This document shows, one piece after another, positions 39,501-48,094 of a DNA stretch of 64,000 nucleotides. The number at the start of each line of letters is the position of its first letter. Position 1 is the first letter of the stretch. The notes beneath the pieces were generated by a model, which worked only from the letters and a program-made list of their open reading frames with translations, was not told where the DNA came from and did not search any database. A program made the translations under genes and the position numbers. Source of the stretch: Zerene cesonia (taxonomy: Eukaryota > Arthropoda > Insecta > Lepidoptera > Pieridae); NCBI RefSeq assembly GCF_012273895.1, contig NC_052118.1, positions 992,001 to 1,056,000 on the forward strand, read 5' to 3'.

Positions 39501-42500
39501 CAGAGCTGGCCATCAATCCTCTGGACAACAGCTTGCACATCATCGACGACCACATGATTCTGCAGATGGCTCCAGACGGCAGGGTGAAGGTGATCGCCGG
39601 CAGACCGCTGCATTGCCCGTCGCCTCTGTCAGGCTACGACATGGAGCTGGCCACATACGCCACGCTCGTGATGCCGCAGAGCATCGCATTCGGCGCCGCC
39701 GGCGACTTGTATGTAGCGGAAAGTGATTCCCAAAGAATTAACAGAGTCAGACTGATAACGACCGACGGCAAGATATCGCTGTACGCTGGCGCCGAATCGA
39801 AATGTAACTGTCTAGAAAGAGGTTGCGATTGCTTCGAGGCCGATCACTTCTTGGCTTCCAACTCGAAATTTAATACGATCTCCGCCGTCGCAGTCAGCCC
39901 CGATGGGATTGTTCATATCGCTGACCAAGCTAACTACAGAATCCGCTCCGTGATGGCGAGCATTCCTGACGCAAGCGGAGCCAGAGAGTATGAAATTTAC
40001 TCGCCAGACACACAAGAAATTTACATCTTCAATAGATTCGGCCAACACATTATGACGAAGAATATCTTGACGGGTGAAAACAATTACATATTTACGTACA
40101 CGGTGAATACGAGTAATGGTAAACTCAGCACTGTAACGGACGCCGCTGGAAACAAAGTTTTCTTACTACGTGACTATTCGAGTCTCGTTAACTCCATTGA
40201 AAATACTAAAGGCCAGAAATGCAGACTTAAAATGTCAAGAATGAAAATGCTGCAAGAGTTGCGTACACCTGATAATTTCAACGTGACATTCGATTACCAC
40301 GGCACCACAGGCTTACTCAAAGCTAAATACGACAGCACCGGACGCAGCTACATTTACAAATACGATGAATTCGGTAGACTTACATCCGCTGTTACCCCTA
40401 CTGGAAGAATAATTACTTTAACGTTTGATCTGAGCTTAAAGGGAGCAACTGTTCTTGTCAGCGAAAACAATAAAAAACCTACATCCATTTTGATCAAGGG
40501 CTCCTCTGTCAACACGAGAATAGGAGAATCGGAGAAGAAGACTATAATTTCTACTGACGGCAGTATTTCATCAAGTATGCCTTGGGGCCATGTCATTTCA
40601 ACGGATACGGTACCTTACACGATACTCTCGGAGATTGACCCCATATTGGGAGAGAGCTATCCCGTGCCGGCCAAGCAGAGAACTGAAGTAGGCGGTGACT
40701 TGGCAAATAGATTTGAATGGAGATATTTCTTGCGAAGATTGCAGTCTAACAAAGGAAAGAGTAGCAAAGCGGTCGCTCAAATCGGTCGAAAGTTGAGAGT
40801 CAACGGTGAAAACTTGCTGACGCTCGAGTACGATAGGGACACTTCAACGGTTGCTATATTTATGGACGATAAAGTAGAATTGTTGAACGTAACATATGAC
40901 AGGATGGCGAGACCTGTGCGATGGGGACCGAGAAGCGGTGTATTCGCTGAAGTCGAACTCGACTACGATAGATTCAACAGACTAACCAGCTGGAGATGGG
41001 GCGATCTAAATGAAACGTATGGATACGACCGAGCAGGCAGATTGCACGAGATACGTTATGGGGACGGCTCGTCGTTAGCTTACTCCTTCCGTGATATGTT
41101 CACAAGTCTACCTCTCAAAGTAACGACCCCAAGAGGCAGTGACTACCTCCTCGACTACGACGATTCTGGTGCACTGCAAAACCTCACCACACCTCGGGGC
41201 CACATTCATACTTTCGCATTGATGACATCTCTTGGCTTCTTCAAATATCAATACTTTTCACCAATGAACAGGCATCCATACGAAATTCTATACAACGACG
41301 ACGGGCACATACTGGCAAAAATATTCCCTCACCAATCTGGTAAAATACTCTACGTCTATGATAGCTCTGGAAAATTAGAAACGGTATTGGCTGGCGCGTC
41401 GGCTATACGGTACGTGTATCATGAAAGCAGTCATCTAGTCAAGAATGTCGAAATATCGGACCCAGATTATGAACTGCGACAAGATTACAAGTATCACGCG
41501 GGTATTCTGAAAGACGAAAAGATGAAATTCAACTCCAAGAGCGGTCTCAACAATGCCCACTTTAAATATCAGTACGATGGCAATGCGCGGCTTTCCACGA
41601 TTGACATGAACATCAACAGTAAGGAAATGCCACAGCTACGGCTGAAATATAACCAGAACTTGGGTATACTCGAAGCTGTCAGTGATTTAAGGATCTATAG
41701 AAACACCTTCAACCGTTCCGTCATGCAAGACACAAGCAAACAATACTTTACGATCACCGACTACGACGACCACGGTAGAATTAAGACCGTGCTCATGAAC
41801 ATAAAGGCTTTCGACGTGTTCCGCCTTGAATTGGAATATGACGTAAGAAACCGAATCAAATCTAAGAAGATGATGATTGGCGACACGTCATCTAACGAAC
41901 GAATCAGTTACAACTACGACGGACATCTCATGGAAGTTGTGGGTTCGGAGGACGATTGGAAATACGTGTATGATGAGAATGGCAATGTTATTGGTGTTAT
42001 TGAGCATGGAGAGAAACGTTACCTTGGCTACGATATTGGTGACAGAGTAGTGCAATACGGAGATATTGAATTCAGTAGCTACGACGGTAGAGGCTTTGTA
42101 ATACGGCGCGCTGAACAAAAGTACAGATACAATTCTCGAGGGCAATTCGTTCACGCCTTCGAAAGGGATAAGTTCCAAGTATGGTACTATTACGACGATA
42201 GGAATAGACTAGTCGCTTGGAAGGATGATAAGGAAAACATCACGCAATTCTTCTACACCAACCCGCAAACCCCAAATTTGATAACTCATATGCACCATCC
42301 TAAAACTGAGAAGACTGTGAGATTGTTGTATGATCAACGCAACTTCCTCACTTGTATCGAAACTGAAGACCAGCGTTTCTACGTCGCAACAGACCACAAC
42401 GGTTCTCCTTTGGTCGTGTTCGATATTAACGGAGAAATCGTTAAGGAAATCAAGCGTAGTCCATTCGGAAAAATTGTGAAAGATACCAATCCCGGCTTAT

Positions 42501-44014
42501 ACGTGCCCGTAGACTTCCAGGGTGGTATATTAGACTACAACACCAACCTTATATATCTGGAAAACCGTTTATACGATCCGGTTGTGGGACAATGGATGAC
42601 GCCGAGCTGGGAACACCTTGCGACTAAACTGAGTCTTCCAACGGACATATTCATTTACAGATTTAGAAACAATGATCCCATAAATAGGAACCAGAACGTT
42701 CCATACATGACCAGCTTGTCAAGTTGGCTTGCACTATACGGATACGATTTGAACAAAATGATGGGTTCGAAATATATAACCGATATGATCTTTACGCCGA
42801 AGACATCTGTAACCGCTCCCCAGCTTGCGCCTGACTTCGGAGTTATGTCTGGACTGCAGTGTATCATTGAAAAGGTGAATATTACTTTATTCTAGTCTTA
42901 TCTTAATTAAAATTAAAATTGATTGCTAATGGTCTTCATTTTAACTAAAAGTGCATTATGAATTTGAGGAATGTATTTCAATAATTCTCGTGTTAAGTTA
43001 AATATAAAACAAATTGTTTAAAATTTTCCAGGTGAACGATAAACTGGCAGACTTAGAATTTGTTCCCACACCATTACTGAAGATGGAGCCCATAACCAGG
43101 AACCTTCTTCCGAGAGTATCATACAAGCGAGGCGTGTTTGGTGAAGGAGTCTTAATATCGAGAGTAGACGGCAAAGCCTACATCAGCGTCGCCGACGGCG
43201 CTAACAGCGTGGTCGAAGATGTTATCACCACCGTATTCAACAACTCCTACTTCCTGGACGTACACTTCAGCATTCACGATCAGGACGTTTTCTACTTCGT
43301 GAAGGACAATTCATTGAAGATAAGAGACGATATGGACGAGTTGCGGCGGCTTTCCGGCAAGTTTAACGTGTCGCAGGACGAAACCAACGACCAAGGATTA
43401 GAGGTTAGTAGCTTGATATTCATACAATTGTGTCACAAGAGTACTCTAAACTCTAAAGACTCGAATTATATGAAACGCTCTTTTAAGTTACCTAATAGCA
43501 GTTACTATATATACCAATAATATATACCAATAATTATTAAACATTTGTATCTATGAGAAGGTATGCAATGAGTCTAAAGTGTTCATCTCCTATTTTTGTG
43601 AATGTATTTTATATTATATTATATTTATGTGATAAATTACGATTGATGCAGGTGCGCGTGCACGCGGTGGGCGCGGGCGCGGGCGCGGCGCAGGCGGTGA
43701 TCGTGCTGCGCTACGGCGTGGAGCCGGCGCAGGAGCGCGCCAAGCTGCTGAAGCACGCGCACAAGCGCGCCGCCGCGCGCGCGTGGGAGCGCGAGAAGGC
43801 GCTGGTGGCGGCGGGCTGGGAGGGCCGCGCCGCCTGGAGCGAGGAGGAGAAGGAGGAGCTCATCTCGCACGGCGTGGTGGACGGCTGGGCGGCGCGCGAC
43901 GTGCACCCCGTGGGCCGCTACCCGCAGCTGGCGGACGACCCCGCCAACGTCGCCTTCGTGCGCGACGCGCGCCGCAAGCGCCGCCGCAGCGGCCGCGCGC
44001 GCCACCGCTCGTGA
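27362..44014 (+). CDS. Ten-m: teneurin (Ten-m/odd Oz), 5'-partial, 17 exons
   Basis: Teneurins are type II transmembrane adhesion proteins that act in synaptic partner matching, axon guidance and cell-cell contact. The spliced frame gives in order: part of the cytoplasmic domain (with DVPPRNPTMSR), one membrane helix (28038-28094), a long Ser/Thr-rich stalk, the conserved RTFPA/YSYWNMQFYQ region, eight EGF repeats, the transthyretin/FN-plug region, an NHL beta-propeller, the Tyr-Asp-repeat shell and the C-terminal Tox-GHH-like/TCAP region ending in a basic RRKRRR stretch. All splice phases close, giving 3,080 codons with the microexon or 3,071 without. I prefer Ten-m over its paralogue Ten-a because the cytoplasmic DVPPRNPTMSR block and FNESRSAVIRGRVVT agree with fly Ten-m. 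The N-terminus is missing from the window. Exons are listed separately. Confidence 0.96.
27802..28098 (+). CDS. Ten-m: Ten-m exon 2: cytoplasmic juxtamembrane and membrane helix
   Basis: It continues with DYKSNSSCSSPG, a proline-containing segment (PVPVLPVR), then basic and cysteine residues (FRKGLSSRCSWKC) followed by the hydrophobic helix encoded at 28038-28094 (TAIVFIVLFVLLLSIASYM). The cytoplasmic side is positive, as expected for type II topology. The acceptor is CCTTTTCAG and the donor CAG|GTCAGT. Confidence 0.93.
28111..28273 (+). repeat. dispersed lepidopteran repeat in Ten-m intron
   Basis: It starts ACTAATATTATAAAGCTGAA and ends CGAAGCCGGGGCAGACCACTAG, a typical beginning and end for a very common lepidopteran repeat family. 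Related copies lie at 7785-7895 (same strand) and 63147-63297 (opposite strand). It makes up nearly half of the 398-base intron and begins only 12 bases after the exon 2 donor. Confidence 0.75.
28497..30233 (+). CDS. Ten-m: Ten-m exon 3: Ser/Thr-rich extracellular stalk
   Basis: This 579-codon exon follows the membrane helix directly. It opens with SYFTDNWSYENAKPCSVIVGD, in which CSVxVG aligns with fly Ten-m. It then turns into a low-complexity stalk dominated by Thr, Ser, Asn and acidic residues. It contains a furin-type RARR motif (28676-28687), a near-duplicate TTKEYxTSTK segment (about 28938-28988 and 29022-29072), a cysteine cluster CECSCPVC (29873-29896) and CVC (30188-30196). The stalk is far longer and more Thr-rich than I recall for fly Ten-m. 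It is probably heavily O-glycosylated (inference). Donor AAG|GTGAGG. Confidence 0.93.
30517..30794 (+). CDS. Ten-m: Ten-m exon 4: conserved RTFPA/YSYWNMQFYQ region
   Basis: It encodes GARTFPAQSFPPDGTTF through ITLGEKLSKEIPPYSYWNM and PRGASIGVYARRNALPTHT, almost the same as other insect Ten-m proteins. This is the region between the stalk and the EGF repeats. The acceptor is TTATAG, the donor CAC|GTAAGT, and the exon ends in phase 0. Confidence 0.95.
31070..31286 (+). CDS. Ten-m: Ten-m exon 5: pre-EGF region and EGF1
   Basis: It encodes PSIKKEVTHYMEQGHWFLSL, then the first EGF repeat (NCPNGCSGKGECLMGHCQC, closing with GFGGDDCSE). The acceptor is TTTTTACAG and the donor AAA|GTATGG. Confidence 0.95.
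31553..31729 (+). CDS. Ten-m: Ten-m exon 6: EGF2 and start of EGF3
   Basis: In EGF2 (VCPVLCSQRGEYINGECQC) tyrosine stands where a cysteine is normally found, leaving an unpaired cysteine. This is the hallmark of teneurin EGF2, which forms an intermolecular disulfide in the cis-dimer. EGF3 (CEVPDCNGHGHCVNGKCSC) begins here and finishes in the next exon. The acceptor is TTTTTCCAG and the donor AAAG|GTCAGT. Confidence 0.95.
32155..32382 (+). CDS. Ten-m: Ten-m exon 7: end of EGF3, EGF4, EGF5
   Basis: It encodes KFCGEVDCPHPTCSGHGFC...CKKGWKGGDC (EGF4) and CLPDCSGHGAFDVETQTCTC (EGF5). EGF5 also lacks one cysteine (replaced by Phe), the second teneurin dimerisation site. The exon is strikingly GC-rich for this genome. 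The donor AAAG|GTTCGT is weak but keeps the phase and joins correctly to EVCDLECGAHG. Confidence 0.94.
32383..33710 (+). other. Ten-m intron 7
   Basis: This 1.3-kb AT-rich intron contains the perfect hairpin at 32500-32558 and a smaller AT palindrome at 32757-32777 (9-bp arms, 3-base loop). I see no other genes or recognised repeats. Confidence 0.85.
32500..32558. repeat. perfect 24-bp inverted repeat (hairpin)
   Basis: The left arm 32500-32523 and right arm 32535-32558 are perfectly complementary over 24 bp around an 11-base loop (TCCATCTGTTT). It lies 118 bases downstream of the exon 7 donor in a 1.3-kb Ten-m intron. No other structure in the intron resembles it. Confidence 0.9.
33711..34046 (+). 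CDS. Ten-m: Ten-m exon 8: EGF6, EGF7, EGF8
   Basis: It encodes EVCDLECGAHGRCVGEACAC (EGF6), LCDPRCGDHGQCKNGTCLC (EGF7) and GCPRGCAGHGQCRVANDGHW...CFDGWDGPDC (EGF8), then the linker KEQICDDSKDNDK. It is very GC-rich, with third codon positions almost all G or C until the last 40 bases. The acceptor CGTTCGGCAG has a weak pyrimidine tract. Confidence 0.95.
34205..34412 (+). CDS. Ten-m: Ten-m exon 9: cysteine-rich region
   Basis: It encodes DGLVDCEDPECCQTAACKTS, then QPPAITASFFERMKFLIDEG and YAKQETFNE, matching the conserved region between the EGF repeats and the transthyretin-like domain. The donor AG|GTGAGA leaves two bases of a serine codon. It can splice to either the microexon at 35262 or exon 10 at 36025. 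Confidence 0.95.
34413..36024 (+). other. Ten-m intron flanking the microexon
   Basis: This AT-rich sequence is interrupted only by the 27-base candidate microexon at 35262-35288. I saw no recognised dispersed repeats or other genes. Confidence 0.8.
35262..35288 (+). CDS. Ten-m: Ten-m candidate 27-nt microexon (optional)
   Basis: It has a strong acceptor (TTTCTCGTCTTTTCGCTGCCCAG) followed by 27 bases and a strong donor (GAG|GTAAGA). Entry and exit phases match exons 9 and 10 exactly, so it can be included or skipped. Inclusion adds SMFWNHFNT. Skipping gives FNESRSAVIRG, which is the fly Ten-m sequence. The insert duplicates the FN-x-S pattern and adds a second N-glycosylation sequon (NTS). 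No transcript evidence is available here. Confidence 0.75.
36025..36241 (+). CDS. Ten-m: Ten-m exon 10: transthyretin-like/carboxypeptidase-like domain
   Basis: It encodes SRSAVIRGRVVTSLGSGLVG, then STPLEGFTLTREDGWFDLLV and FGRAPFKRSTQVVFVPWNE, the conserved domain before the FN-plug. The acceptor is AAATTTCCAG, the donor GAG|GTATGT, and the exon ends in phase 0. Confidence 0.96.
36242..37070 (+). other. Ten-m intron 10 with a dispersed repeat
   Basis: AT-rich intron. Its only recognisable content is the repeat at 36745-36943. Confidence 0.8.
36745..36943 (-). repeat. dispersed repeat (CCGGGCGGAGCCGG-type, inverted)
   Basis: On the plus strand it begins ACTAGTCCCGGCTCCGCCCGG, runs through CCAAATTTCATCAAAATCCG and TAGTTTCAGGCTGATTGACA, and ends near TTTATAATATTTGTGTG. 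This is the reverse complement of a widespread lepidopteran repeat layout (start xxTATAATATTAGT, end CTAGT). A partial relative may lie near 58690-58790. Confidence 0.6.
37071..37247 (+). CDS. Ten-m: Ten-m exon 11
   Basis: It encodes VVIIDEVVMTTSDEK, then CLAHDYDLMKPVVLATWKHG and FQGACPDKSAILAESQ, conserved in teneurins. It begins and ends in phase 0. The acceptor is TTTCATCCGCAG; the donor CAG|GTTTGT is slightly weak. Confidence 0.95.
37615..38023 (+). CDS. Ten-m: Ten-m exon 12: FN-plug to propeller entry
   Basis: It encodes VVQESLQIPGTGLNLVYHSS, then the strand-rich stretch to KFTYPWNRLNVYRQRVYGVT and DVGGWNLDIHHRYNFHE, nearly invariant among insect teneurins. The acceptor is GATTCCAG and the donor AAG|GTAAGA. 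Confidence 0.97.
38383..38620 (+). CDS. Ten-m: Ten-m exon 13: first NHL propeller strands (extremely GC-rich)
   Basis: It encodes GILQKGDGTNIYLKQAGRV...RLLAPGALAAAPDGSLFVGD...TVVRL. The propeller motif LAAAPDGSLFVGDFN is intact. Compared with the fly protein as I remember it, the Cys-containing loop (ACGGACPA) is a few residues shorter. Third codon positions are nearly all G or C, and Ala, Arg and Gly are enriched. The acceptor is GGTGGCGGGCAG without a clear pyrimidine tract; the donor is CAA|GTCAGT. Confidence 0.93.
39088..42874 (+). CDS. Ten-m: Ten-m exon 14: NHL propeller and YD-repeat shell (3.8-kb exon)
   Basis: This single exon carries 1,262 codons. NATRVSYRYHMALSPLDGTL through HIADQANYRIRSVM forms most of the NHL propeller. 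It is followed by the CNCLERGCDCFEA linker and the Tyr-Asp repeat shell (for example YDEFGRLTSAVTPTGR, YDRFNRLTSW, YDGRGFVIRR), closing with the Rhs-like VGQWMTPSW segment and PDFGVMSGLQCIIEK. The shell is related to bacterial Rhs/tcC repeat proteins. The acceptor is CGTTCCAG and the donor AAG|GTGAAT. Confidence 0.98.
43032..43403 (+). CDS. Ten-m: Ten-m exon 15: antibiotic-binding-domain-like region
   Basis: It encodes VNDKLADLEFVPTPLLKMEP, NLLPRVSYKRGVFGEGVLIS and NNSYFLDVHFSIHDQDVFYF, conserved downstream of the YD shell. It begins and ends in phase 0. The acceptor is TTTTCCAG and the donor GAG|GTTAGT. Confidence 0.96.
43652..44014 (+). CDS. Ten-m: Ten-m exon 16: C-terminal Tox-GHH-like/TCAP region and stop
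   Basis: It encodes VRVHAVGAGAGAAQAVIVLR, LLKHAHKRAAARAWEREKAL, then VVDGWAARDVH...YPQLADDPANVAF and a basic tail with RRKRRR before TGA at 44012-44014. In teneurins this region holds the Tox-GHH-like fold and the teneurin C-terminal associated peptide. It is extremely GC-rich. The acceptor is GATTGATGCAG. Confidence 0.95.
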   Translation: MRVHAVGAGAGAAQAVIVLRYGVEPAQERAKLLKHAHKRAAARAWEREKALVAAGWEGRAAWSEEEKEELISHGVVDGWAARDVHPVGRYPQLADDPANVAFVRDARRKRRRSGRARHRS

Positions 44015-45890
44015 CTGCGCGGAGCAACCGCCCGGCTCCGCGTTACGGCTCGAGATCCGTGACCGGCATAATATATTGAAACGATGATACTCATTTACGA
44101 TCACAATTTTTTACCCTTTTTTATTGTTTTACGGCGCCCTGTATCCTATATACGAATCGCTTCTATTGATTCTTTACTTCTTCGAAGTGTCGTGTACTCC
44201 TATGATATTTTTAGCCAAATATTTCGTTCTATCACTTGTCTTTGAGTGTTGTAAATAATATTTTATTCTTGTAGTCGGTTCCTTTTAACGATAGACCTAA
44301 GGTCTTTTTACTTCGCAATACTATTACTATTTAAGCAATAATTTTATCATTATAAAAAATATGTAATGTTAGGTTTTTATAATTCATTAAACCTACGTAA
44401 GATAGTCCCGTGTCGAAACTCATATCAAGCCGTTTCACTGAATACGGTTCCTTCAGATCTTAATCCTAGCCCATATAGATAAAACTTCATGTTCTCCTTC
44501 CTAATTTTCTTCAATTTTCTCCCAGAGAAAGGCCTACAATAGATTTTACTAGTATTTCTGTTCCACACCTCCAATTTTTCTAATAATAAATAGATTGTTT
44601 ACGCACTGGTTATTTTAATGTATATTTTATATCGAGTTACTTTAACTAACATGGTCTCGTTACAAATTAACGTAAGTTGAAACTTGAATACGTACAATGT
44701 ATGTGTTGTACAATAATCGTATTAGACTATTATCAGTGTAGAGATAACTTCTTGCTGACTTATCCATCGCCATTATAGACTGAAATTTATGTGATTTACG
44801 CGCAAAAATACTCAATTTTTATATTTTGCCAAATGTTATTAATAAGGACTTGTATTATTCATTTTTAATATAATAATCTTATGCGTTTTTGTTAGTGTCG
44901 AATGATATTATTACCATTATTGATTGCAATCCGACATAAGTCAGCAAGAACGAATGTATTAAATCGCGTAGTTTCATAGTGTTTGTCCATAAATGTTTCA
45001 TTTAAATTGTGGTGTCTACTCTGTGTTAGAGGTATCATTTAAATGCTAGATGACTGAATGATAGGCGTGGAATATTTTTTACGAAAAGTTTATAAAAATA
45101 ATATAAAAAGTTAATGAAATAAATTTTTAATCTACGTACGCTCCGCAGCAAGCGGGCCTACATGGTGATATTTTTGCAAAATGTGACTAAACGAAGCAAT
45201 ACTTTGTAATGTAATACGTCTTATCCTTTATTTAGTAACTTTAAGGTGTAATTTTTTATTTATAACTAATGTAATAATATATATGATATTTATATCTATT
45301 GTGAATGTAGTTATTGATTTCGCGGTGATATATAATAGAGCGTATTATCTTTTTTATAATGTATAAAGATTCTAATTTGTAAATAGGTACTTAAAAGTTG
45401 TAACGTGTAAAAAATAATTGTACATATCTTTACGCTTGAATTATTTATGTAACTAAGTAAGGTTAGGCTAACGTATCGTAATAACGTCAGGCTAGGTGCA
45501 GTTTCGGGGCTTTAGTCAAACTTGCTGATCGGTTGGATATCCACACACTTACAAGCGCTGTATAATCATTTGAAACGTTCATTTTATACTGTTTACCGGC
45601 TAACAAATCGATCAGACAACTCTAGCGTCAACAACCTTACCATAGACTAAGCTTCTAGAATATTAGTGAGCTTGAGAATGCGATTGCATTTAATAAGTAG
45701 ATTCCTCTGCCGCATTTAATTTATACTGTTGTAGATATGGCGTAGAGCCGGATTATGTGTATTATAGTCTGCAGTCAGTCGTGTAAGTTGATAGCTCGTG
45801 CGTGCCGTGTAAGCATGTACGATAATAAATATAGTATTCTAATGGAATATGTAATAAAAAGTAATAAACTGTAAATTTGTTTTCTTTCAT
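44015..45890 (+). other. Ten-m: Ten-m 3'UTR (extent inferred)
   Basis: AT-rich non-coding sequence follows the stop codon. An early poly(A) signal AATAAA lies at 45118-45123, and a cluster of three lies at 45824-45868, so both a shorter and a longer 3'UTR are possible. No other gene is visible here. Confidence 0.55.
45824..45868 (+). terminator. cluster of three poly(A) signals (probable Ten-m 3' end)
   Basis: AATAAA occurs at 45824-45829, 45853-45858 and 45863-45868. A TG/T-rich stretch (CTGTAAATTTGTTTTCTTTC) follows, as expected for cleavage downstream elements. This is the best candidate for the distal end of the Ten-m transcript. Confidence 0.55.
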
Positions 45891-47394
45891 ACCTTACCCG
45901 CTGTGACATAAAAAATTGTATCCTGAAGAAACGCAAGCCAAGGCCTAAAAAATTTAACATTACAATGGACTATCGGATCGTGATGGAAAAAAATTTTTGT
46001 GACCCACAAAATCCAAGCCGATATGACGTATCGTATTATATCTACATAAATGATCTCATAAAAATAAAGTAAAAGTTTTAAATAAAACGATTTGTTTATA
46101 AAAATATTTCTATAATCTATAAAGCACTTTTACAGTGATATGTTTTCCAAATATAATAAAAATAACTAGATCGTATACAAAAACTTGTAATCATAGGAAC
46201 ACTTAGGACTAAATTTGCACAATATACAAATGATTCATCTAATTATAAAAATACAAATAAAAAATAATACAATTTCACGTTACAAAAATCAGTCGAAATT
46301 TATAAAATGGCTATTAATAATATTTAAATAAAATATACATGCTATTTTTGATAAAATTAAAATTAGGTTATCAAATTCAATAATATTTTTTTTTACTAAA
46401 AACTATACTATAATAACACATAAAATCTCTAACCATAATTAACACACGAGTAATAAATATTTCATATAAATTTTCTAGTACAAATATACAATTAATAAAG
46501 AGAATATTAAATCAGCACTATAAATATTATAAAAATAAAGGCAAGAAGTGTAAATGCTCACAATTTAGTAAAAAATTCATAAAATAATTAAGTTTCTTTA
46601 GACTAGCATTACAAAATATTACAAATAATTCACATATAATTATTTCTTTTTGTATATTTGCGAAAAACTGCAATCAAAATTCATACGTCACATACAACTT
46701 AAGGGGGACGTGCGTCATAAAGCAGTTCTAATGTGAGAAAGAGATGGCGCTAGACTATATATCTGTCTTTTTTGATAACAACTCTTTTGAAGTCGGTTGA
46801 AGATGTAATGTTGTGAAATGGCGAGTAATCTATTGTATTTGTTAACATAATTAAATCAAACCATAGATAAAGCCTCAATTAAAGTACATAACTACTATTT
46901 TTTACGCTATAAGTTAAAAATTGACAGTTGTTTAGGTTTAATTTACACATCTATTTATAACATCGATCATATAAATACTGATATCGCTATTTATTGGTTT
47001 TTGCATCGATGTGCGACATTTTTATCAATAATTCGCATGTAATATTATTATCATTAAGAATATAATTCTTTAACAAGTAATAGAACGATTTATTTACCTA
47101 TTAAATTTACACATTTCTTGATGAACTGTGCACTTGATAAACAGACAAACGCACAAAATTTTAATGCATTTCATGTAACACAACATTTAACCTACCTCTT
47201 TATTAACCAACCCACTTAAGCATAGATCTATGTATATTTTAATATAAAACACAAAAAAAAGACAATTTTCCGTATGCCCTTGTGGGGTATGGAGTATTGC
47301 TAGATGCAAAATGCAATTTAAACGTGTTTCTTTAGTATTGATTTTCTTAACGGGCACGTAGGAGAGTCTTAATGTGAAAAGAGACCGAAACGTG

Positions 47395-47485
47395 TTTTAT
47401 TCGTTAGTCCCCACCGGGAACCGAACCATCCTAGGAGCCCTCGGATCTGCGCTCTCGCGTTACCAGTGCAATACTGAGCAAGGAA
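47395..47485 (-). repeat. possible tRNA-derived SINE fragment
   Basis: On the minus strand this reads TTGCTCAGTATTGCACTGG, then a stem-like middle, then GGTTCGGTTCCCGGTGGGGA. These resemble polymerase III A-box and B-box/T-arm sequences of a tRNA-like head. No CCA-ready acceptor stem was found, so a functional tRNA is unlikely. Confidence 0.35.
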
Positions 47486-47639
47486 CCGGTTTAAATTTTT
47501 TTTTGAACACACATATATTAACGGCTAAGTGGAATTTTTAAAATAAAAAAAAAACATAATGTCATTCTATTAATCTCGTGATGCTTATTTAATTTCAAAA
47601 TCTCCTATCATCTTTGAAATAAGATTTATGCCAAATCCT

Positions 47640-47659
47640 CCCCCCCCCCCCCCCCCCCC
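47640..47659. repeat. poly(C)20 homopolymer
   Basis: Twenty consecutive C on the plus strand, which is G20 on the transferase sense strand about 90 bases beyond its likely poly(A) signal. Assembly length may be unreliable at such a run. Confidence 0.95.
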
Positions 47660-47747
47660 TCTTCTCCACACGCCTTCTCCTAGATCACATGAAAATTTCA
47701 CATAAAAATGATCACTTCCCCAAACATAACAAAGGCATTATGAGTTA

Positions 47748-47753
47748 TTTATT
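47748..47753 (-). terminator. poly(A) signal of the GalNAc-transferase gene
   Basis: TTTATT on the plus strand reads AATAAA on the minus strand. It is the first such hexamer after the stop codon, implying a short 3'UTR of roughly 150-170 bases. A G-rich run follows downstream. Confidence 0.5.
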
Positions 47754-47896
47754 GCAAATATACTGCTACGCAATATATTGACCTCTGCCACCCTGATAGC
47801 GATTTTTCTTTAACCTCCCTTTTTTACTATATTTAACGTAATCAATTTCAATTCCTACAAAATATTTCTATCGAGTTACAATAATCACCCCACGAG

Positions 47897-48094
47897 TCAC
47901 TCCCTGTAGTCCTCCACGGGGCCAGTTCTCGGCTGGGCCACTCTGTCCCACTGGCCCAGCATGTCCCAGTCCACATGCTCCACGTCCCACTGCTGGGTGT
48001 CGCTACCGTCGCAGGGACGGATGAACAGGTCCTTGGTGGGACGGTCCCAGTCGAGACAGTTGTCGTTGGTCCCGTGTTTTAGGAGTTTGGTTTT
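47897..48094 (-). CDS. Pgant6: GalNAc-transferase exon 12: lectin gamma repeat and stop
   Basis: It encodes KTKLLKHGTNDNCLDWDRP, then LFIRPCDGSDTQQWDVEHVD and a tail ending DYRE before TGA at 47899-47897. The CLDWD and QQW pattern is the gamma repeat of the ricin-type lectin domain. The acceptor is CATCTATCCACAG on the minus strand. Confidence 0.93.
   Translation of the reverse strand, partial: KTKLLKHGTNDNCLDWDRPTKDLFIRPCDGSDTQQWDVEHVDWDMLGQWDRVAQPRTGPVEDYRE

Larger units (their letters stand above)
45891..47745. other. convergent intergenic region
   Basis: This AT-rich region lies between the 3' ends of Ten-m and the transferase. It contains a tRNA-like/SINE fragment near 47.4 kb and a 20-base C homopolymer. 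I see no coding sequence. Confidence 0.7.

Noticed and set aside
39071..39613. 180-codon antisense frame opposite Ten-m exon 14
   Set aside because: It lies opposite strongly conserved teneurin sequence with biased codons. Such mirror frames are expected, and there are no splice or start features.
43637..44104. 155-codon antisense frame opposite the Ten-m C-terminal exon
   Set aside because: It is the stop-poor mirror of a GC-rich exon, with no independent signals.
47395..47485. A tRNA gene on the minus strand
   Set aside because: A-box-like and B-box-like words are present, but spacing and acceptor-stem pairing are poor, so a SINE fragment is more likely.
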